Shown: positions 33,020 through 41,915, numbered from the stretch's first letter. The stretch: 64,000 nt of DNA from Streptomyces ferrugineus (GCF_015160855.1 NZ_CP063373.1:620001-684000), one strand, 5' to 3'. Notes: generated by a model from the sequence alone, not told the origin. Numbers and translations: made by a program.

Positions 33020-33931
33020 GTGCCCGAGACCACTGCGCGTACCCAGGCCGATGTCGGCCGCTATGTGAGCGACGCCTGGCGTGAGCGTTACTTCGCGGCC
33101 TGCGACGCGGTCTACGCGCTGGGCGCACCGGCCCTCGCGGAACAGGACGTGGAGACCTCTTTCGGCACCACCCACGTGTACCGCTACGGCCCCGCCGAGC
33201 CGGCGGCCCAGTCCCGCACCCCGGTCGTACTGGTCCATGGGGCGGGCTCCTGCTCCGCCATCTGGTACCCGAACACCCCCGACCTCAGCGCCGAGCGCCC
33301 TGTCTACGCCCTCGACACCCCCGGGGACCCCGGACGCAGCGTCCAGCGCGCCCCGCTTCACCGGCCCGAGCACGCCGCGCAGTGGCTTGAGGAGACACTC
33401 GCCGGGCTCGGCCTCGACCGCGTCCACCTTGTCGGCACGTCCTACGGCGGCTGGCTCGCGCTGAACCAGGCGCACCGCAGGCCGGACCGCCTCGCCTCGG
33501 TCACCCTGCTCGACCCCGGTGGCCTGGAGAAGGTGGGGCCGCGCTTCTTCGTCTGGCTGTTCGTCAGCCTCTTCGCGACCTTCGCGCCCAAGGCGCTGCG
33601 TCCGCGCCTCGCGGCCTGGCTGGAGCAGCCGGTCCTCGTCATGCCGGAGCTGCGCACCATGATCAGGACGGCTGTGCGTGCCTTCCGCATCCGCCGCCCG
33701 TCTCCGCTGCCCCTGTCCGAAGACGAACTCTCCACCATCCGCACCCCGCTCTACCTGGTACTCGGCAAGCGCAGCCTCTTGCTGCACCCGCACCGGCAAG
33801 TGGAGCGCGTGCCCCGCCTGATACCGGGCGCCCGCGCCGAGATCGTCTCCGGCACCGGCCACGGCCCACAGATCGACCACGCGAAGGAGACCAACCGCCG
33901 GATGCTGGACTTCATGGCCTCCGTCGACTGA
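33020..33931 (+). CDS. Alpha/beta hydrolase under TetR control
   Basis: A 303-residue alpha/beta hydrolase. LVHGAGSCSAIWYPN is the oxyanion region, GTSYGGWLA the nucleophile elbow, VLGKRSLLLHP the acidic segment and GTGHGPQID the catalytic His. The GTG at 33020 has GGAGG five bases upstream. No signal peptide. Divergence from the TetR gene with shared operators suggests induction by the regulator's ligand, possibly an ester or lactone the enzyme hydrolyses; this is inference. Confidence 0.87.
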   Translation: MPETTARTQADVGRYVSDAWRERYFAACDAVYALGAPALAEQDVETSFGTTHVYRYGPAEPAAQSRTPVVLVHGAGSCSAIWYPNTPDLSAERPVYALDTPGDPGRSVQRAPLHRPEHAAQWLEETLAGLGLDRVHLVGTSYGGWLALNQAHRRPDRLASVTLLDPGGLEKVGPRFFVWLFVSLFATFAPKALRPRLAAWLEQPVLVMPELRTMIRTAVRAFRIRRPSPLPLSEDELSTIRTPLYLVLGKRSLLLHPHRQVERVPRLIPGARAEIVSGTGHGPQIDHAKETNRRMLDFMASVD

Positions 33932-34141
33932 GGGACGACGGGCGACGCCCCTTCCCGGAAGTTCCCGGCGGCGTTCGGAGCCGTTCTGCTCGGATCGCGC
34001 CTCGGCGATGGTGATGGCTTTGCGGGAGCAGGGGTCCAGGCGATGCGCTCGGCCGCTTGGGAGGCGCCCGTGCTCAGCCGGGTGCCGAACGACCCGTGGC
34101 TCAGTGCTTGAGTCGGCCCCGCTCGGCGGTGGCCGGCTCTC

Positions 34142-34990
34142 TCACCCGTGTGCCGATAGGACGTCGCGGAGAGTGAGGGGGAGGCGGCCGGTCAGCTGGG
34201 TGTAGTCGTTGCGCACTCGATCCCAGCGCTGCTCGCGCACCGAGGCGAACATGGACGAAAAGGCGTAGAGCCACCAGGGATCCAGGCCGGTCGCCGCCGT
34301 CTCGGCACAGTACGTGTCAGCCGGGATGTCCACGTAGGCGACAGGCGTCTCCCACGCCTCCGCCGTGATCGAGGCGATGCCTGCCAGGTCCACCGACTCG
34401 GGTCCCGTGATGTCATGGTGACGACCGGTCGGCTCACCCAGCGCGAGTGCGGCGAGGGCGCGCGCCACGTCGTCGCGCGCCACCAGGGAGACCCGGCCAT
34501 CCGCTGCCGGAAGCCTCAGCAGCCCGGTCGCACGCGCCTCGGTGAGCCAGCTCCGGAAGAACTCCATGTACAGCGAAGCCCTGGCGAACGAGCATGGCAC
34601 GCCGGAGGCCAGAAGCAGATCCTCGGTGAGCCGGTTGACCACCGCGTAGCAGAACGGGGACGCCGGGTCGGCGTCGACGCTGCTCAGCGCCGCGACATGA
34701 CCGACGCGCTCAGCCGCCGCAGCGGCGACGACGTTGCGGTGGTGCAGCAGCACCCGGGCATCGGGCCCGTCACTGGAGATGAAGACCAGCACGTCCACGC
34801 CCTTCAGCGCCGCACGCAGAGCGGGCAGATCGGCGTAGTCGGCAACGGCGACCTCCACCTGCGGCGGCAACGCGTCCGCAGGCGGCTTCCGCCTGGTCAT
34901 CGCTACCACGTCCACGTCGGCCCGGCCCGCGAGCAACCGCACCACCCGCCCGCCCAGGCTGCCAGCCGCCCCCGTCACCGCGATGCGCAT
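34142..34990 (-). CDS. NmrA-like NAD(P)-binding protein
   Basis: A 282-residue atypical short-chain dehydrogenase. The nucleotide loop is VTGAAGSLGGRVVRLL with AMTRRKPP after strand 2. The active-site Tyr/Lys pair of classical SDRs is not evident, which fits NmrA/QOR2-like proteins (redox sensors or quinone reductases). The start MRIAVTG is the usual one; a longer form starting at GTG is possible. Its upstream region ends at the left end of the Tn7-like element, which begins about 70 bases before the start codon. Confidence 0.85.
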   Translation of the reverse strand: MRIAVTGAAGSLGGRVVRLLAGRADVDVVAMTRRKPPADALPPQVEVAVADYADLPALRAALKGVDVLVFISSDGPDARVLLHHRNVVAAAAAERVGHVAALSSVDADPASPFCYAVVNRLTEDLLLASGVPCSFARASLYMEFFRSWLTEARATGLLRLPAADGRVSLVARDDVARALAALALGEPTGRHHDITGPESVDLAGIASITAEAWETPVAYVDIPADTYCAETAATGLDPWWLYAFSSMFASVREQRWDRVRNDYTQLTGRLPLTLRDVLSAHG

Positions 34991-35060
34991 CGTCGCCCCC
35001 GTCGCCTTGTCGTCAGTCACACAACCGTAGGCAGTCAGGCGCGGCAGCGGCACGGCCCAG

Positions 35061-35160
35061 TGTCCCGTCTCGCTGAAGTTGAGGCAGGGCAGCGCTCTGA
35101 CCTGGGGTGCTTCAGGCTGAGCGAGACGTTGGATATTCGTCGGTCTCGCTCAAACTGAGG
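35061..35160. repeat. Left transposon end with three transposase-type repeats
   Basis: Repeat copies at 35066-35087 (CGTCTCGCTGAAGTTGAGGCAG read as terminal), 35117-35128 (CTGAGCGAGACG) and 35142-35160 (GGTCTCGCTCAAACTGAGG). The gap from here to the methyltransferase stop holds no gene I can recognise. Confidence 0.65.
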
Positions 35161-35318
35161 GATTCCGTCACGAGCCCCTGGGCTTGTGAGCAGGAGGAAA
35201 CCTTGCTGGCCCTGCAAAGGTTCCTCGCTCTCGTCGGATGTGCGGACCATCTGAGCCCAAGACGCTGGCTTGCTCATCAGGTGTTGACGTGTTCAGGGGA
35301 CACGGACTGCTGGCTGAG

Positions 35319-35963
35319 CTAGGGCTGACTGTGTGCGAAGAGGACCGCCCCTGGAACGCTCTCGTCGAGGTCGAGGAGCATGTGGGCCTCGACCGTGAAG
35401 CCAGCATCGCGAAGCCAGGTTGTCACTTGATCAGGTTGGCGGCGGTGGACGTAAACGTTCATCGGGTGACCGCCGTAGCCCTGCGTCTTCAGCCTCGACT
35501 CGTCACCGACGTGGAAGCCGACCAGCAGTTGTCCACCAGGGCGTAGCACCCGGTGGAAGTGGCTGAAGACCGTGGGCACGGCATCGTCGGGGACGTGTAT
35601 CAACGACCAGAAGGCGAGCAGGCCGGCGAGCGAAGCGTCTGCGAGGTGGAGATCCGTCATCGAGCCGACTTCGAACCGCAGGCTGGGGTGGTCGCGCCGA
35701 GCGAGGTCGATCATCGCGGGTGAAAGATCGATGCCGAACGCGTCCACGCCCAGCTCGTGCAGGTGAGCGGTGACGTGTCCAGGTCCGCAGCCCACGTCCG
35801 CCACCGGCCCGCCGCTGGTGGCGTGCACCAACTCGGCGAACAATGCCAGAGCTGCTCGAAGGTAGGGCTCCCCGGCCAGAGCCTCGCGCAGCTGGTCGGC
35901 ATAGCTGACCGCGACCGTGTCGTAGGACGCGCGGGTGTCTGCTAACCACTGGTCCGTGTTCAT
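35319..35963 (-). CDS. Class I SAM-dependent methyltransferase, transposon cargo
   Basis: A 214-residue methyltransferase. The SAM loop is VADVGCGPGHVTAHL (motif I, residues ~53-67), FGIDLSPAMI follows strand 2, and FWSLIHVPDDAV and LRPGGQLLVGFHV are later motifs. The substrate is not predictable. It is the only non-transposition gene inside the element, placed near the left end. Third-position GC looks a little lower than in flanking core genes, consistent with transfer. It could serve resistance or be an anti-restriction gene, but nothing in the sequence decides this. Confidence 0.85.
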   Translation of the reverse strand: MNTDQWLADTRASYDTVAVSYADQLREALAGEPYLRAALALFAELVHATSGGPVADVGCGPGHVTAHLHELGVDAFGIDLSPAMIDLARRDHPSLRFEVGSMTDLHLADASLAGLLAFWSLIHVPDDAVPTVFSHFHRVLRPGGQLLVGFHVGDESRLKTQGYGGHPMNVYVHRRQPDQVTTWLRDAGFTVEAHMLLDLDESVPGAVLFAHSQP

Positions 35964-36110
35964 GCCTCGACACAGTAGCCCCAGTGATCAGGATGTCGTG
36001 CAGAGTCGGTGTGACGGATGATCACCGCTGACGAACCCGAACAAGTCCGTGAGGTCCTTTCGTCCCTGACGCCGGACAGGTAGCGCCTCGACCTTCGACC
36101 GCGTGGTGTT

Positions 36111-37112
36111 TCACCGTGCATGAGAGGGGGTGTGTCGCAGAAGTCTGCGCATGATGAGTGGAGGCCACCACTCTGGCGTGCCGGGTGCAGCCGACGCCAC
36201 CCGCATCAGTTGACGTTCCTGTTCGTCCATCCGTTCATTGATCCTTTCCGCGACCCGTGTGATTTCGCTTGTGAACCATGGGATGGCGGTCGTTCTCAGC
36301 CGTCGTTCGGGAGGCAACCGCCGCTCGAACTCTCGGTGAAAGAGCTGAACATCGCGGGGGCTGCCGAGAGCTCGGTGGCGCCAGACCGGAGACGCGTAGA
36401 TCCCCAGGACTTCGACGAGGTCTGGCAGGAGAGCGGCCTCGCGCATTGCGTAACTTCGGCGAGCAAGGGGCTTGTTGGGAGCGATGAGGTCGAGAAGGCG
36501 TTCGGTCCTGTTGACGGCATATCCGTGCTTGGCCAGCTCGCGCCAGAAGTCGACGCATTCCTGGTAGGCAGCGAGAACCCTTCGGGGTGTCCGCCGTCGA
36601 AAGAGCCGATGGAGTCTCCGCTGCGCATGGACGATCTCAGGGGCCCGGTTGAGGCTGAACTGTCCGTCGATGGGACCGGCGAAGTTGGCCATGTAGTGCC
36701 CGTGGTGGGTGCCCGTCCATCGGCGGTGTTTGACACAGAGGTGATGGTGTCCACTGATGACCCAGATTTCGACTTTCCAGTCGTCCTGTCCGGTGCGGGC
36801 CGCAACGCAGGGATGGCAGGCCCAGCTGCGGGCGAGACCTTCGTACTGCTCGTGGGGCCAGGGGCCTGGAGTGGCCAGCTCGGGCAATTTCCGCATCAGC
36901 AGAAGAGGGGCCTGCCCGCTGCGCGTGGCTAGGAGTTTCACGTTGTCTTGGGGCGATTCCGCTGTGTAGAAGCGGCGGAGTATGCGTTCGGGCGGCAGCC
37001 TGTTGAGCAGGGCGAGCCGTGCAATGTAGGATCGCAGGGTCTCGTTCGGGAAGGGGGTGGTGGTCAGGGGGAGCGGCCAGGCTGGTCCGTAGAGGTCCGC
37101 GGAGGGGGTCAT
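36111..37112 (-). CDS. TniQ/TnsD-type target-selection protein
   Basis: A 333-residue protein with the TniQ start pattern (WPLPLTTTPFPNETLRSYIARLALLN) and the following zinc-finger-like residues C-x2-C (WACHPCVA) and C-x2-H (HLCVKHRRW). TniQ proteins recruit the transposase to a chosen DNA site. There is no CRISPR effector near it. The start ATGA overlaps the stop of the TnsC-like gene, so it is the last gene in the transposition operon. The Arg/His-rich C-terminal half may bind DNA, possibly a specific target. Confidence 0.85.
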   Translation of the reverse strand: MTPSADLYGPAWPLPLTTTPFPNETLRSYIARLALLNRLPPERILRRFYTAESPQDNVKLLATRSGQAPLLLMRKLPELATPGPWPHEQYEGLARSWACHPCVAARTGQDDWKVEIWVISGHHHLCVKHRRWTGTHHGHYMANFAGPIDGQFSLNRAPEIVHAQRRLHRLFRRRTPRRVLAAYQECVDFWRELAKHGYAVNRTERLLDLIAPNKPLARRSYAMREAALLPDLVEVLGIYASPVWRHRALGSPRDVQLFHREFERRLPPERRLRTTAIPWFTSEITRVAERINERMDEQERQLMRVASAAPGTPEWWPPLIMRRLLRHTPSHAR

Positions 37113-38137
37113 GCCGATGTCCGGTAGGCGCTCTCGCTGGCGTGGTCGACGTGAATGGTGTGCAGCTGGCGGCGGGTGATCCGCTCGCTGCCGTCGAGGA
37201 TTGCCGAGATGGCGGCGGCCCGGATCAGGTGAGAGAGGCTGCCGATCATGCCGCCGGTGCGTTGGTGGAGGTAGGCGTGCAGCTTGGCCAGGGTTCCTGG
37301 AGTGTGGTGATGCAGGCGGAGGGTGTCCTCCATGGTCGCCACCAGCCCTTCCCACTCCGCTCCGGGCGGGAAGGGGCCGGTGTGCAGGAGTGTGCAGCGG
37401 CCAGCGATCTGGCCGCCCCGGATTCCGGTGAACAGCCCGGAATGCTCGACGTCGATGCCCGCATAGACGAATGTGGCGGGCAGGTGCTCGGTGAAGTACT
37501 TCAGATGGTCGGACAACTCCTCACCCGCGATGGTGGCGAGGTTCATCAGGTGGATCTCATCGACCAAGACGAGATCGGTGCGGGCCTCCGTAAGCACTTG
37601 GCAGACGGAGCTGGTGATGTCGGCGGTGTTGTGCCTGGGGGAAATGGTCGGCAGCTTGAGGAACCGGGCGAACTCCAGCGCGAGCTTGCGGGCCGAACCC
37701 TTGGGCGGGGCTGTCACATAGACCACCGGGATGCGCCGGCTGTCTCCGTAACGCTGCCGGATGCGAAGCTCGTGTAGGCGGCCGAGTTGCCGCAGTGCGG
37801 TGGTCTTCCCGGTGGTGCGCTCCCCGGAGATGATCAGGCCGCGGCGGGCGCCGTGCTCGCGCCGGTTCAGCAAGGTCAAAAGGCGCCCTTGGTGGGCGAC
37901 CTCTTTGACAGTGGAGGTGCGCACGACCTGGAGTTCGGAGTGGTAATCAATGCGGGCCTCGTCGTAGTCGGCGCGCGCTTCGTCGTCCATGGACTCCCAC
38001 TGCTTGGGCGGGGCGAGATCGAAGGTCGCGAGGTCCTTCTCGACGAAGCGGCGCCAGCCGCTCAGGGAGGTGGGCGGTTCGATCCGCTCGTCGTCGCCCG
38101 CCGGTGGTTCGCGTTCGTCGGGGGTGTTCACCGCCAT
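37109..38137 (-). CDS. TnsC/TniB-type AAA+ ATPase
   Basis: A 342-residue ATPase that links target recognition to the transposase. Walker A is GERTTGKT (residues 105-112), Walker B LVLVDEIHLMN; the rest follows TniB/TnsC (HLKYFTEHLPATFVYAGID, GMIGSLSHLIRAAAISAI). An N-terminal ~70-residue extension probably contacts the transposase. Its start overlaps the TnsB-like gene's stop by ten bases and its stop overlaps tniQ by four. Confidence 0.92.
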   Translation of the reverse strand: MAVNTPDEREPPAGDDERIEPPTSLSGWRRFVEKDLATFDLAPPKQWESMDDEARADYDEARIDYHSELQVVRTSTVKEVAHQGRLLTLLNRREHGARRGLIISGERTTGKTTALRQLGRLHELRIRQRYGDSRRIPVVYVTAPPKGSARKLALEFARFLKLPTISPRHNTADITSSVCQVLTEARTDLVLVDEIHLMNLATIAGEELSDHLKYFTEHLPATFVYAGIDVEHSGLFTGIRGGQIAGRCTLLHTGPFPPGAEWEGLVATMEDTLRLHHHTPGTLAKLHAYLHQRTGGMIGSLSHLIRAAAISAILDGSERITRRQLHTIHVDHASESAYRTSA

Positions 38138-40251
38138 CGTTTTGCCTCCTCACGGGCGTCGAAGATGCCCAGTGGCACCACCTTGGCCACCTCCTCGTTC
38201 TCCTCGGCGGCTTCGGGATCCGGGTCCGGTTCGGGCTGGGGTGCCTGGTTGGCCGCCGGCAGTTCGGGACGGGGCCAAGTGGTGGTGCTCGTGGCACGGG
38301 TGCGGGCGGCGACCTTGCGGTCGCGCCGGTTGACCGCCCGGCGCCTGCCCTTGCTCTGGCCTGCGGACCGCTCGGCTCCGCCTTCGGGACCGTCGGCCGC
38401 GCGGTCCAACAGCTTGACGGCGGCCTGTGCGACTTCCTCCTCGTGCGGTCGGCGTCGTTCGCGTTCGGTCAGTACTTGGTGGGCTCGGTCGAAGACCAAC
38501 TCGCCCATCGGGACCGGAGAAGTGCGCAGGTGGCGCCAGGTCGTGGTGATCCACCCTTGGCCGCGGTGGTTGCGTACCCAGACGCAGGAGATGTCGTAGG
38601 GGTCGTAGTGGACTTCCCATCTCTTGCCGTCCGGCCCTGCCCCCGAGGGCTGTCTCCGGTAGGGTCTGAGTTCGCGGGCGTCGTAGGTTCGGTTGTTGAT
38701 CCGCACCCCGCCGGCGCCGATGACCCGCCACTCGCGCGGCATGAGCTTGATGTACTCCTCTGGGCTGAGTGCGACTGGGACGTATCCGGCCGCCGACACC
38801 AGCGCGGCGTACTTCTCGTTCGGAGTCAGCGGACGGTCCGGCATCAGCGGGTCGCGCAGTCCGTCATGGGGCCTGGTCTGCCAGATGGCGACGACCCATT
38901 CCTGCAAGAGTTCCTGGAGTTCGTGGATGGACCAGGCTGCCTGCGCGGCCGGGTCTTTGCCGCGCGTCTCCGCGCTGCGGCCGGTGTAGCCGGCCACGTA
39001 CTGGGCGAACATCGTCGCCACCGAGCCCAGCGTTCGCTCGACGTGCGGTTTGTCAGTCGGGGTGTCCGGGTGCGCGGGCTGGAACGAAATCCCCAGGTGG
39101 CGGCAGGCGTTGCGGAAGTTGTCCGAGATGTATGCCTTGCCGCGGTCGCTGACCACTGTCTCCGGGACGATCACTGGTTTCGCGGCGGCCTGGGCCAGCC
39201 GCTCGTCCAGCGGCAGCAGTGAGGTGTAGGGCAGCACCGAGCGTGACATGCGCAAAGCGTCCGACCAGCCCGGCCGCATCGGCTCCGGCGTCATCGCGCG
39301 CGCCAGCAGGAGCGCGGCGTCCACCGCCTTCGTCGACGGCCGCAGCACCACCGCCGTCAGTGTCCTGGTGGCCACGTCCACCAGCCCAGTCAGCTCGCAG
39401 CGGTCCACCTTGCCGTCGTCGTGGATCACCATGATGTCCAGCGGCGTGGAGTCGATCTCCATGACCTCGCCCGGCCGGGCCGCTGTCAGCTGTCCGAACA
39501 TCCGCTTCGGCTGCTTGCCCAGCGAGCGGCGAGTGCGTGCCGACCCCAGCAGATGCCGTCCCGTCGAAACCGCCTCCAGTAGCCGGTAGAACGCGGCCCG
39601 CGACGGCATCATCACCGCTCCGGCGCCGTGCTCGGCCGCCAGGAGCCGTTCGACCTTGCGCCGCAGCACCTGCGCGGACACCGTCGCCTCATCGGTCCGG
39701 CTGTTCACGACCTGCTCGATCGCGGCCACCACCCGCGGATCGGCCCGGCTCGTGCCGGTGGAGGGCTTGACCAGCCGCCGGTCCACCAGCCCCGCCACCC
39801 CCTCGCGCTCGAAACGGGTCCGCAACCGCTGAAGGGTGCTCAAAGACACCTCCTCACCGGCCTCGCGCAGCTCGGCGAGCTTGGCCAGCTCCCGCTGGCG
39901 CACCGAGTGCACCTCCGGGTCGTACTCGCGCCTCACGGTCGTGCCAGGAGTCGCGTCCGGGCGGCCCGTCATCAGCTCGGTCAGGTGCCGCTGCCACCAA
40001 AGGGCCCGCTCCGCCACCTCCTCGGGCAGCCCGTCCAGCACTCCCTCCTCGGGCAGCGGCGGCCGGGCCGGGCCGGTGCTGAGCACTGCGAAGCCCTCCG
40101 AAGCCAGCAGATGCCCGAGCAGCACGACGCTCGCCGCATGGGCGTCATCGACCAGGCGAACCGATGTGCCGTGCAGGGCGGCGACGGTGTGCTCACGCCC
40201 GTCGTAGTGGACCCGGTCACCCAGCGACAGCAGCCGCGGACGCGTCGACAT
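38128..40251 (-). CDS. TnsB/Mu-type DDE transposase
   Basis: A 707-residue transposase. An N-terminal SH3-like and helix-turn-helix region (LSTLQRLRTRFEREGVAGLVDRR) precedes the catalytic core with D267 (EIDSTPLD), D369 (VVSDRGKAY) and E405 (KPHVERTLG). The C-terminal ~120 residues are Arg/Glu/Pro-rich and likely unstructured, where TnsC contact is made in relatives. Length and motif order match TnsB of Tn7-like elements. Its start overlaps the TnsA-like gene by 35 bases. Confidence 0.94.
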   Translation of the reverse strand: MSTRPRLLSLGDRVHYDGREHTVAALHGTSVRLVDDAHAASVVLLGHLLASEGFAVLSTGPARPPLPEEGVLDGLPEEVAERALWWQRHLTELMTGRPDATPGTTVRREYDPEVHSVRQRELAKLAELREAGEEVSLSTLQRLRTRFEREGVAGLVDRRLVKPSTGTSRADPRVVAAIEQVVNSRTDEATVSAQVLRRKVERLLAAEHGAGAVMMPSRAAFYRLLEAVSTGRHLLGSARTRRSLGKQPKRMFGQLTAARPGEVMEIDSTPLDIMVIHDDGKVDRCELTGLVDVATRTLTAVVLRPSTKAVDAALLLARAMTPEPMRPGWSDALRMSRSVLPYTSLLPLDERLAQAAAKPVIVPETVVSDRGKAYISDNFRNACRHLGISFQPAHPDTPTDKPHVERTLGSVATMFAQYVAGYTGRSAETRGKDPAAQAAWSIHELQELLQEWVVAIWQTRPHDGLRDPLMPDRPLTPNEKYAALVSAAGYVPVALSPEEYIKLMPREWRVIGAGGVRINNRTYDARELRPYRRQPSGAGPDGKRWEVHYDPYDISCVWVRNHRGQGWITTTWRHLRTSPVPMGELVFDRAHQVLTERERRRPHEEEVAQAAVKLLDRAADGPEGGAERSAGQSKGRRRAVNRRDRKVAARTRATSTTTWPRPELPAANQAPQPEPDPDPEAAEENEEVAKVVPLGIFDAREEAKRWR

Positions 40252-40993
40252 CCCAGCCCACCCCCTTCACCGCCGCAGGCACCAGCCGCACCAGCGACGC
40301 GGCTGACAAGCGCTCCGTCCGCAGTTCCGTCGTCAACTCGTGGTGCCAGAGCAGGTGGTAGAGCACCGGCAGCACCGCGAGCGGATCACCGACCGCCCGA
40401 GCACCCGCCAGCAACCCCAGTGGCTCGCTGAACACCGCCCGCAGAGCGTCGGCCACTGGTTCCCGCCGCACTCTGGGATGCCGGTAGCCCGACAGCCACC
40501 GCAGGTTCGCCACCGACACCGGATCGAGCACTCCGAGCCGTTCATAGCCCCAGCCGACCCGGGGGCAGGCCGCAGCCGTCGCTGCGAACTTCGCCGCGTC
40601 CTCGGGCTCGATGCGCTCGTCCGGACGCACATCCAGCACCACGGCCGTGCCGTCCCGTCTGCGCACGAAGTAGTCCGGCGTGTGCCTGATCCGCCGACCC
40701 CGGCCGCCGTACCGCCACGACAGCCGGAACGGCTGTGAGGCCACCGCCACCACGTCCGGCTCGGCATCCAGCCGCATCAGGTGCCCGAGTTCCGCCCGGG
40801 ACTCGTAACCCACCAGCTCGGAGCAGGTTGCAGCCCAGTACCAGCCGGGGAAGTTCCGCTGCCCGCGGTACGACGGGAACGCACGCACCTGCCCGGCCGC
40901 CTCGAAAAGGGTCGGCCACATCACCTCAAGCGGCCCGCCATGCACCTCACCTCGGGCGTCGGTGTACTCCAGCCAGAATTCCTCCGCCTCCAC
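40217..40993 (-). CDS. TnsA-like endonuclease subunit of the transposase
   Basis: A 258-residue protein. The restriction-endonuclease-like active site can be read as E68 (ESRAELGHL), D107 (IRHTPDYFV) and D121-V-R123 (VVLDVRPDE), where typical TnsA has Q/E-x-K. TnsA cuts the 5' strand so that the element moves by cut-and-paste. The Lys-to-Arg change is seen in some actinobacterial relatives to my recollection, so activity is likely but unproven. GTG start; first gene of the operon. Confidence 0.82.
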   Translation of the reverse strand: MEAEEFWLEYTDARGEVHGGPLEVMWPTLFEAAGQVRAFPSYRGQRNFPGWYWAATCSELVGYESRAELGHLMRLDAEPDVVAVASQPFRLSWRYGGRGRRIRHTPDYFVRRRDGTAVVLDVRPDERIEPEDAAKFAATAAACPRVGWGYERLGVLDPVSVANLRWLSGYRHPRVRREPVADALRAVFSEPLGLLAGARAVGDPLAVLPVLYHLLWHHELTTELRTERLSAASLVRLVPAAVKGVGWDVDASAAAVAG

Positions 40994-41055
40994 CCGCCAC
41001 CCTCACTCGGCGCTGACCAGGTGGAACGACCGTAGGGGGCGCAAGAAGCCAGAAC

Positions 41056-41160
41056 CTCAGATTGATCGAGACGTCACACCAGATGCCCGAGATTGAGCGA
41101 GACGTGCGGGCGGATGCCTCACGATGACCGGGACTGCCTCAACTTCGCAGAGACAGGTCA
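41056..41160. repeat. Right transposon end with transposase-type repeats
   Basis: CTCAGATTGATCGAGACG (41056-41073) and CCGAGATTGAGCGAGACG (41087-41104) are near-identical direct repeats; the terminal inverted repeat follows at 41134-41160. The arrangement of several internal binding sites per end is typical for TnsB-type transposases. Confidence 0.65.
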
Positions 41161-41199
41161 CTCAGGCTCAACACGATGTCGACGTGTCGTGGCGCACTT

Positions 41200-41219
41200 T
41201 TGCAAGCAGGCGCTTGCAA
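41200..41219. promoter_or_regulatory. Perfect palindrome TTGCAAGC-AGGC-GCTTGCAA
   Basis: Eight-base arms with a four-base centre, ending 31 bases before the ATG of the XRE regulator gene, around its likely promoter. It is a strong candidate for autoregulation. The core TTGCAA repeats resemble Nur boxes, but the spacing is 8 instead of the 5 I recall for Nur. Confidence 0.6.
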
Positions 41220-41249
41220 TAGTTAGCGGAGATGCGGCAAGCTGGAGGC

Positions 41250-41915
41250 ATGGCATCGCTCAACGTCGGCAATCTCGGTGACTATCTGCGCGAGCAGCGG
41301 CGCAACGCGCAGCTGTCGTTGCGGCAGCTCGCCGATGCCGCCGGGGTGTCCAATCCGTATCTGAGCCAGATCGAGCGCGGGCTGCGCAAGCCGAGCGCGG
41401 AGGTGTTGCAGCAGGTCGCCAAGGCCCTGCGGATCTCCGCCGAGACGCTGTACGTCCGGGCCGGCATCCTCGACGCCGAGCGGGACCGTGACGAGGTGGA
41501 GACGCGCGCCGTCATCCTCGCCGATCCCACACTGAACGAGCGGCAGAAGCAGGTACTGCTCCAGATCTACGAGTCCTTCCGCAAGGAGAACGGGTTCGGG
41601 ATATCCCCCGAGGCGGAGGAGGCGGTGGCCGAGTCGGTCAAGGCCGTCGGGCTGGACCTGGACTCGCCGTCCCCGCCGAGCGACACCGAGGGCGCCGACA
41701 CGGCCGTACGCCGCAGCCGTACGCCCCGCGAGAGCGGCACGGATGCCGCGGAAGCCACGGCCGACGGCGGCCGTAAGTCTCCCGCACGCCGTACTCGCAC
41801 CACCCGCACCACCCGCAACACCGGAAAGACCCGCACCACCCGCACCACCCGTACGTCCGACGGCAGCGACGCCGACCCGGAGAACCCGACCGACCCCCAG
41901 CAGTCGGACGGCTGA
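41250..41915 (+). CDS. XRE-family helix-turn-helix regulator
   Basis: A 221-residue DNA-binding protein. The XRE domain is at residues ~5-65 (LGDYLREQRRNAQLSLRQLADAAGVSNPYLSQIERGLRKPSAEVLQQVAKAL); residues ~65-130 are conserved in Streptomyces orthologues (ILADPTLNERQKQVLLQIYESF). The tail is a low-complexity RTRTTRTTR stretch, probably a nonspecific DNA-binding arm. The ATG has GGAGG one base away, and a second ATG six codons upstream is possible. It begins about 90 bases from the transposon's right end and so kept its own promoter. Confidence 0.9.
   Translation: MASLNVGNLGDYLREQRRNAQLSLRQLADAAGVSNPYLSQIERGLRKPSAEVLQQVAKALRISAETLYVRAGILDAERDRDEVETRAVILADPTLNERQKQVLLQIYESFRKENGFGISPEAEEAVAESVKAVGLDLDSPSPPSDTEGADTAVRRSRTPRESGTDAAEATADGGRKSPARRTRTTRTTRNTGKTRTTRTTRTSDGSDADPENPTDPQQSDG

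Larger units (their letters stand above)
35061..41160. mobile_element. Tn7/Tn5053-like transposon, about 6.1 kb
   Basis: The four-gene module TnsA-, TnsB-, TnsC/TniB- and TniQ-like, all on the minus strand, lies between 27-base inverted repeats at 35061-35087 (TGTCCCGTCTCGC...) and 41134-41160 (complement TGACCTGTCTC...), 22 of 27 positions matching and sharing GAAGTTGAGGCAG. Further copies of a GATTGAGCGAGACG-like repeat lie inside both ends. The flanks CCCAG (35056-35060) and CTCAG (41161-41165) differ at one base and may be the 5-base target duplication. Exact ends are my reading and need comparison with an empty site. Confidence 0.8.

Noticed and set aside
35061..41160. CRISPR array or Cas gene associated with the Tn7-like element
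   Set aside because: The repeats at the ends are few, imperfect and inverted, as expected for transposase sites; no spacer-repeat periodicity or Cas protein is present.
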